Origin: JBMNGO01 sp050949885
GTDB lineage: Bacteria; Bacillota; Syntrophomonadia; Syntrophomonadales; Syntrophomonadaceae
Assembly (NCBI GenBank): GCA_050949885.1
Contig: JBMNGO010000008.1
Location: 1-64,000 of the forward strand
Reading direction: 5' to 3'
Length of the DNA: 64,000 nucleotides
A program made the translations under genes and the position numbers. Positions 60,421 through 64,000 of the stretch are shown here, one piece after another. Numbering within the stretch: position 1 is the first letter of the stretch; the number at the start of each line of letters is the position of its first letter. A model generated the notes under the pieces. It searched no databases and was not told the DNA's origin. It was given only the letters and a program-made list of their open reading frames with translations.

Positions 60421-61599
60421 CTATGCTTTGGCTACTCCCGATTCAATAGCTGCACGAGCTACCGCCTCAGCCACCCTGGTACTTACAATAGGATCAAAGG
60501 CGGCAGGAAGAATGTAGTCGGGACTCAGTTTCTCCTCGGGAACGCAACTGGCAATAGCTCTGGCAGCAGCAATCTTCATGGCATCGTTAATATCTTTCGC
60601 CCTCACATCCAATGCTCCCCTAAATATGCCGGGGAAAGCCAGAACATTGTTCACCTGGTTGGGATAATCGGAGCGTCCCGTACCTACAATCATAGCTCCA
60701 CCCGCTAAGGCCTCTCCAGGCAGTATTTCCGGGTCGGGATTGGCCATGGCAAAAACTATGGCCTTCTCGTTCATGGAAGCTACCATTTCCCTGGTCACCA
60801 AATTGGGGCGCGATACCCCTATAAACACATCCACATTCTTTATCACATCGGCCAGTGAACCTTTAATTTTGGGAATGTTTGTAACAGCTGCCATTTCTTC
60901 ATGTGCCCAGTTAAGCATGGAATCAGGATCATCCTGGCATATTACGCCATTCTTATCAACTATATAAAGGTCTTTAACTCCGGCCTGAAGAAGAATCTTG
61001 CTGATGGCAATACCTGCGGCTCCGCCCCCGTTGACCACAACCTTCAGGTTTTCCAGCTGTTTGTTTACCAATTTCAGAGAATTATATATGGCTGCCAAAA
61101 CTATGACTGCGGTACCATGTTGATCATCATGAAATACCGGAATATCCAGTTCGGCTTTGAGCCTTGCTTCTATTTCAAAACAGCGGGGGGCACTGATGTC
61201 TTCAAGATTAACTCCACCAAAGGAAGGAGCCAGATATTTTACGGTTTTAACTATCTCATCGCTATCCTGGGTATCAAGACAAATGGGAAAAGCATCTACT
61301 CCGGCAAATGATTTAAAGAGAATAGCTTTACCTTCCATTACCGGCAGGGCAGCCTCAGGACCAATATTCCCCAACCCCAGGACTGCTGATCCATCTGATA
61401 CCACAGCCACCATATTCCCTTTGGCAGTATAGAGATACACATCATCCCGATTAGCATCAATTTGCCGACAGGGTTCAGCCACCCCGGGGGTGTAGGCTAA
61501 TGAAAGTTCTTCCCGGTTACGAACTGGCACTTTGCTTTCTACACTGATTTTTCCTCGGTTATCCTTGTGCAGCTGTAAGGCCGCTTCCTTTAGAGACAT
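60421..61599 (-). CDS. NAD(P)-dependent malic enzyme
   Basis: 392 residues, short bacterial type. ELSLAYTPGVAEPCRQIDAN, VLGLGNIGPEAALPVMEGKA, IPVFHDDQHGTAVIVLAAIY, NAD site VVVNGGGAAGIAISKILLQA, and MANPDPEILPGEAL. Converts malate to pyruvate and CO2. Last gene after the fumarase pair, so fumarate to malate to pyruvate is one unit. ATG 61599 has GGGGAGGG. Confidence 0.95.
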   Translation of the reverse strand: MSLKEAALQLHKDNRGKISVESKVPVRNREELSLAYTPGVAEPCRQIDANRDDVYLYTAKGNMVAVVSDGSAVLGLGNIGPEAALPVMEGKAILFKSFAGVDAFPICLDTQDSDEIVKTVKYLAPSFGGVNLEDISAPRCFEIEARLKAELDIPVFHDDQHGTAVIVLAAIYNSLKLVNKQLENLKVVVNGGGAAGIAISKILLQAGVKDLYIVDKNGVICQDDPDSMLNWAHEEMAAVTNIPKIKGSLADVIKNVDVFIGVSRPNLVTREMVASMNEKAIVFAMANPDPEILPGEALAGGAMIVGTGRSDYPNQVNNVLAFPGIFRGALDVRAKDINDAMKIAAARAIASCVPEEKLSPDYILPAAFDPIVSTRVAEAVARAAIESGVAKA

Positions 61600-61620
61600 A
61601 ATAACCCTCCCCTTCATGTT

Positions 61621-62181
61621 TTATTTAGAAATACAGTACTTCTCACGCCCAATTCGGTAAAGATCATTACCCTGGGAATCAATTGCCACTATGCAGGGAA
61701 ATTTCTCTACTTCCAAACGGTAAAGGGCTTCTGGCCCTAGTTCATGATATGCTACTATTTCAGCTTGTTTGACCGAATTAGCAATGGTAGCCCCAGCTCC
61801 TCCAATGGCAGCAAAATAGACCGCTTTATACTTTTTCATGGCCTCAATTACTTCCTGACTGCGGGGCCCTTTGCCGATCATGCCGCGCAAGCCTTGTTCA
61901 ATCAGCACAGGTGCATAGGAATCCATCCGGCCGCTGGTAGTGGGGCCGCAGGAACCAATCACCTTACCCGGAGGAGCCGGGCAAGGTCCTACATAATAGA
62001 CTACCTGGTCTTTTAAATCGACGGGTAGGGATTCTCCTTGTTTTAGTGCATTTACCATTATTTTATGAGCAGCATCCCGGCAGGCATATATTACTCCAGT
62101 TATAGTCACCTGATCACCGGCCTGCAAATCATCAATATCTTTTGCCTGCAAAGGAGTCTTTATTTCTTTTATGTTCTTCAT
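61621..62181 (-). CDS. class I fumarate hydratase, beta subunit
   Basis: 186 residues: LQAGDQVTITGVIYACRDAA, YYVGPCPAPPGKVIGSCGPT, TSGRMDSYAPVLIEQGLRGM, AAIGGAGATIANSVKQAEIV. This is the C-terminal swivelling domain of iron-sulfur fumarases/tartrate dehydratases as a separate subunit. It forms the enzyme with the alpha subunit encoded 12 bases upstream. Confidence 0.95.
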   Translation of the reverse strand: MKNIKEIKTPLQAKDIDDLQAGDQVTITGVIYACRDAAHKIMVNALKQGESLPVDLKDQVVYYVGPCPAPPGKVIGSCGPTTSGRMDSYAPVLIEQGLRGMIGKGPRSQEVIEAMKKYKAVYFAAIGGAGATIANSVKQAEIVAYHELGPEALYRLEVEKFPCIVAIDSQGNDLYRIGREKYCISK

Positions 62182-62193
62182 TTTTTCTCCCTC

Positions 62194-63039
62194 CTACAAT
62201 TCTGCCTCTGTATGCCTGGACGCATGACAGTTCAGGTTTACAACTACCGGCAAGGTAGCAATATGAGTGGGAAAATATTCAATATTTACCGCCAAGGCTG
62301 TTATCCTACCCCCAAAGCCTTGCGGGCCTACTCCTGAACGGTTTATCTCCTCCAGGAGTTCAATTTCCAAATCCCGGTACTTAGGATCTGGATTGTGCTC
62401 GCCGGCAGTACGAGTCAGGGCTTTCTTGGCCAAATAAGCGGCTTTCTCCATAGTCCCGCCAATACCTACACCTACAATAACCGGCGGACAAGGATTGCCT
62501 CCGGCATTTACTACCGTGTCAACTACAAATTTCTTTACTCCCTCCAGGCCCTCAGCAGGCTTCAGCATTTTTAGGGCACCCATGTTTTCAGCCCCCCCAC
62601 CTTTGGGCACAACGGTAATTTTTACTTTGTCACCTGGAACAATATCCATATGGATTATGGCAGGAGTATTATCTCCCGTGTTTTTCCGGTCAAATACCGG
62701 ATCAGAAACTGCTGATTTTCTAAGATACCCGTCTTTATAACCTTGTCTGACGCCTTCATTAATAGCTTCTTGTAAACTTCCCCCGGTAAAGTGAACGTCC
62801 TGTCCCACTTCCAGGTAAACTACAGCTAGTCCCGTATCCTGGCAAAGAGCCACCTGTTCTCTCCTGGCTAATTCAACATTTTCAATAATCTGATTCAGTG
62901 CATAACAACCAAATTCTGATTCTTCCCGACAAAGGCCTTGTCTGATTAAATTCTCTACATCCTCAGGCAGATCATAGTTCGCTTTGATACACAGTTCCCT
63001 AACTACCTCGGTAACCTGGCTAACACTGATTTCTTTCAA
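62194..63039 (-). CDS. class I fumarate hydratase, alpha subunit
   Basis: 281 residues with the [4Fe-4S] cysteines: ALCQDTGLAVVYLEV, NAGGNPCPPVIVGVGIGGTM and VVVNLNCHASRHTEAEL. Also GVGPQGFGGRITALAVNIEY. Oxygen-labile enzyme that interconverts fumarate and malate; typical of anaerobes. First gene of the operon with the beta subunit and malic enzyme. Confidence 0.95.
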   Translation of the reverse strand: MKEISVSQVTEVVRELCIKANYDLPEDVENLIRQGLCREESEFGCYALNQIIENVELARREQVALCQDTGLAVVYLEVGQDVHFTGGSLQEAINEGVRQGYKDGYLRKSAVSDPVFDRKNTGDNTPAIIHMDIVPGDKVKITVVPKGGGAENMGALKMLKPAEGLEGVKKFVVDTVVNAGGNPCPPVIVGVGIGGTMEKAAYLAKKALTRTAGEHNPDPKYRDLEIELLEEINRSGVGPQGFGGRITALAVNIEYFPTHIATLPVVVNLNCHASRHTEAEL

Positions 63040-63209
63040 AATAACCTACCTCCCCCACACTCCTAATACTTCAATCAAAAACACCTGGCTGCAACCATAA
63101 AGAAGATACTTACTACATATTTGCACTATATTTTGTTCAGGGTAAAATATTCTGGTAGAATTCTATTCAATAATTCTTGCTTATAATCCTTCCCATGGAG
63201 GTAAATAAT

Positions 63210-63500
63210 ATGTTTTTTTTAGTTGGCCATGTAGAACTCTATTTCCCTTCCAGTTCTTCTCTCAAAGAAAAAAGAATGATTGTCTCCAGCTTAGTTAATC
63301 GAATCAGGAAGCGTTTCAATATCTCTATTAGCGAAGTGGCCTACCACGAACTCTGGCAAAGAACCATTCTTGGTTTTAGCGCAGTTGGCAGCAATAGTCT
63401 AGAAATGGACAAATTTACCTCCTTTATCGAAGACTCGCTTTACAACAATGCTCTAGACCTGGAAGTTACGGACTTTTCCTACGAGATAATCTCCAGATAA
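63210..63500 (+). CDS. DUF503 / YlxP family protein
   Basis: 96 residues: MFFLVGHVELYFPSSSSLKE, KRMIVSSLVNRIRKRFNISI, SEVAYHELWQRTILGFSAVG. The SLKEKR motif and ferredoxin-like layout define DUF503; relatives (YlxP) are ribosome-associated in Bacillus. ATG 63210 with GGAGG is preferred over the one at 63177. Confidence 0.9.
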   Translation: MFFLVGHVELYFPSSSSLKEKRMIVSSLVNRIRKRFNISISEVAYHELWQRTILGFSAVGSNSLEMDKFTSFIEDSLYNNALDLEVTDFSYEIISR

Positions 63501-63625
63501 TTGCAGCTATGTGACCTACTTCCATTATTTACTGACAAAGTAAGGCAGGATTGTGTTCTATTTTGTTGAAAATTGCTGGTGTTTGCTTTTTAATTATAAA
63601 TCTTTTAGGGAAGGAATGATTGCAA

Positions 63626-64000
63626 GTGAAAAAAGTAAGCACCAAGGCAATTAGTACCTTTGCCGTTTTTGTTTTTCTGTTTACAACCTTTTTTTCTATC
63701 TTTGTGTTGCCCCAGGAGGCACAGGCAGCTACTAAGCCTAAAATTGAAAAGAAGACCCTGGCGGCTGGAACTAAGTCAGCTACTCCCCTATATATAATTC
63801 GCAGCGGCAAACCTGGCCCGGTAGTAATGATTGTGGGAGGGGTACATGGAAATGAGCCAGCCGGTTACAAGGCAGCAGCCAAGGTAGTCAATTTTGATAT
63901 TAAACGGGGAACCCTTTTGGTTATTCCCCAGGCGAATAAACGGGCTATTAAAATTCATCGTCGGTATGTGAGGGGAGTAGGAGATTTAAATCGTGATTTT
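63626..64000 (+). CDS. secreted succinylglutamate desuccinylase/aspartoacylase-type protein, 3' end outside window
   Basis: GTG start at 63626 opens a frame to the edge (125 codons). Signal peptide with a long hydrophobic core (AVFVFLFTTFFSIFVL) and cleavage-like AQAA, then PGPVVMIVGGVHGNEPAGYK with the zinc HxxE motif and ...GVGDLNRDF with the substrate-binding arginine of the M14-like aspartoacylase family. Likely a zinc amidohydrolase acting outside the membrane, possibly on peptidoglycan peptides; substrate unknown. Confidence 0.8.
   Translation, partial: MKKVSTKAISTFAVFVFLFTTFFSIFVLPQEAQAATKPKIEKKTLAAGTKSATPLYIIRSGKPGPVVMIVGGVHGNEPAGYKAAAKVVNFDIKRGTLLVIPQANKRAIKIHRRYVRGVGDLNRDF

Noticed and set aside
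63529..63810. 93-codon minus-strand frame
   Set aside because: Antisense to the signal peptide and start of the secreted zinc amidohydrolase-like gene.

Overview
The window looks like a chromosome segment of an anaerobic, spore-forming Bacillota of the Clostridia class (possibly Syntrophomonadales-like; this is inference). Supporting evidence: clean Gram-positive ribosome binding sites with frequent TTG/GTG starts, a T-box leader, a YyaC-type sporulation protein, a DnaD-type replication protein, indolepyruvate:ferredoxin oxidoreductase, oxygen-labile class I fumarase, FeoAB, ferredoxin-nitroreductase, rubrerythrin and a phasin-like protein.

Region 1 (1-25.5 kb) is a decaying prophage read on the minus strand. 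From right to left it keeps a VRR-NUC nuclease, a late-type regulator, a toxin-antitoxin pair, HNH, small terminase, two ParB-methyltransferases, small phage proteins, an amidoligase, then (after a foreign block) the prohead protease remnant, major capsid protein and head-tail joining genes up to the major tail protein at the left edge. Large terminase, portal and the replication module are missing. Insertion sequences have cut it up: an IS256-type element inside the amidoligase gene, an IS3 element inside a prophage gene (3-bp duplication TGC), an IS21 element inside the second methyltransferase (5-bp duplication CAGGC), and a second, different IS21 element against a truncated SNF2 helicase.

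Inside this prophage, about 3.44-7.75 kb is a foreign, partly GC-rich block: an RlmD-type methyltransferase, an MFS fragment with a frameshift, a TetR / siderophore-interacting-protein divergent pair, a DedA fragment, and the end of an unidentified gene. Its left junction fuses the RlmD 3' end to the middle of the phage protease gene. This is either a real recombination or an assembly chimera.

Region 2 (25.5-46.4 kb) is ordinary chromosome: rlmD (whose own 3' end is altered at the prophage border), an SDR, a metNIQ methionine importer, iorAB, yyaC-hisC, a dnaD - dnaB-like - small ORF - speE operon with a palindromic promoter, an Lrp regulator plus aminotransferase behind a T-box leader, a degenerate phosphatase-fold membrane protein, ubiB plus phasin, and tRNA-Gln and tRNA-Lys.

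Region 3 (46.4-50.3 kb) is a small accretion zone: an unannotated 26-residue holin-like toxin ORF, a broken Xre gene, a 173-bp tandem duplication with a second nearly identical IS3 copy exactly at its junction, a CPBP protease, a probable group II intron scrap and rlmD 3'-end scraps.

Region 4 (50.3-64 kb) holds metal and redox genes: feoA-feoB-dtxR, a ferredoxin-nitroreductase, a DUF2971 protein, a DUF1648 protein, a sensor kinase beside the wreck of its own paralogue, a Zur/Fur-like regulator with a ZnuA-type lipoprotein under a palindromic operator, a rubrerythrin, fumarase alpha/beta plus malic enzyme, YlxP and the start of a secreted M14/aspartoacylase-type protein cut by the right edge.

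The most notable points are the repeated breakage of rlmD 3' ends at the same codons, the MqsR-like toxin with a hybrid zinc-finger/HTH/Panacea antitoxin, the hidden type I-like toxin ORF, and the dnaD promoter whose -10 box lies inside an 11-bp-arm palindrome.
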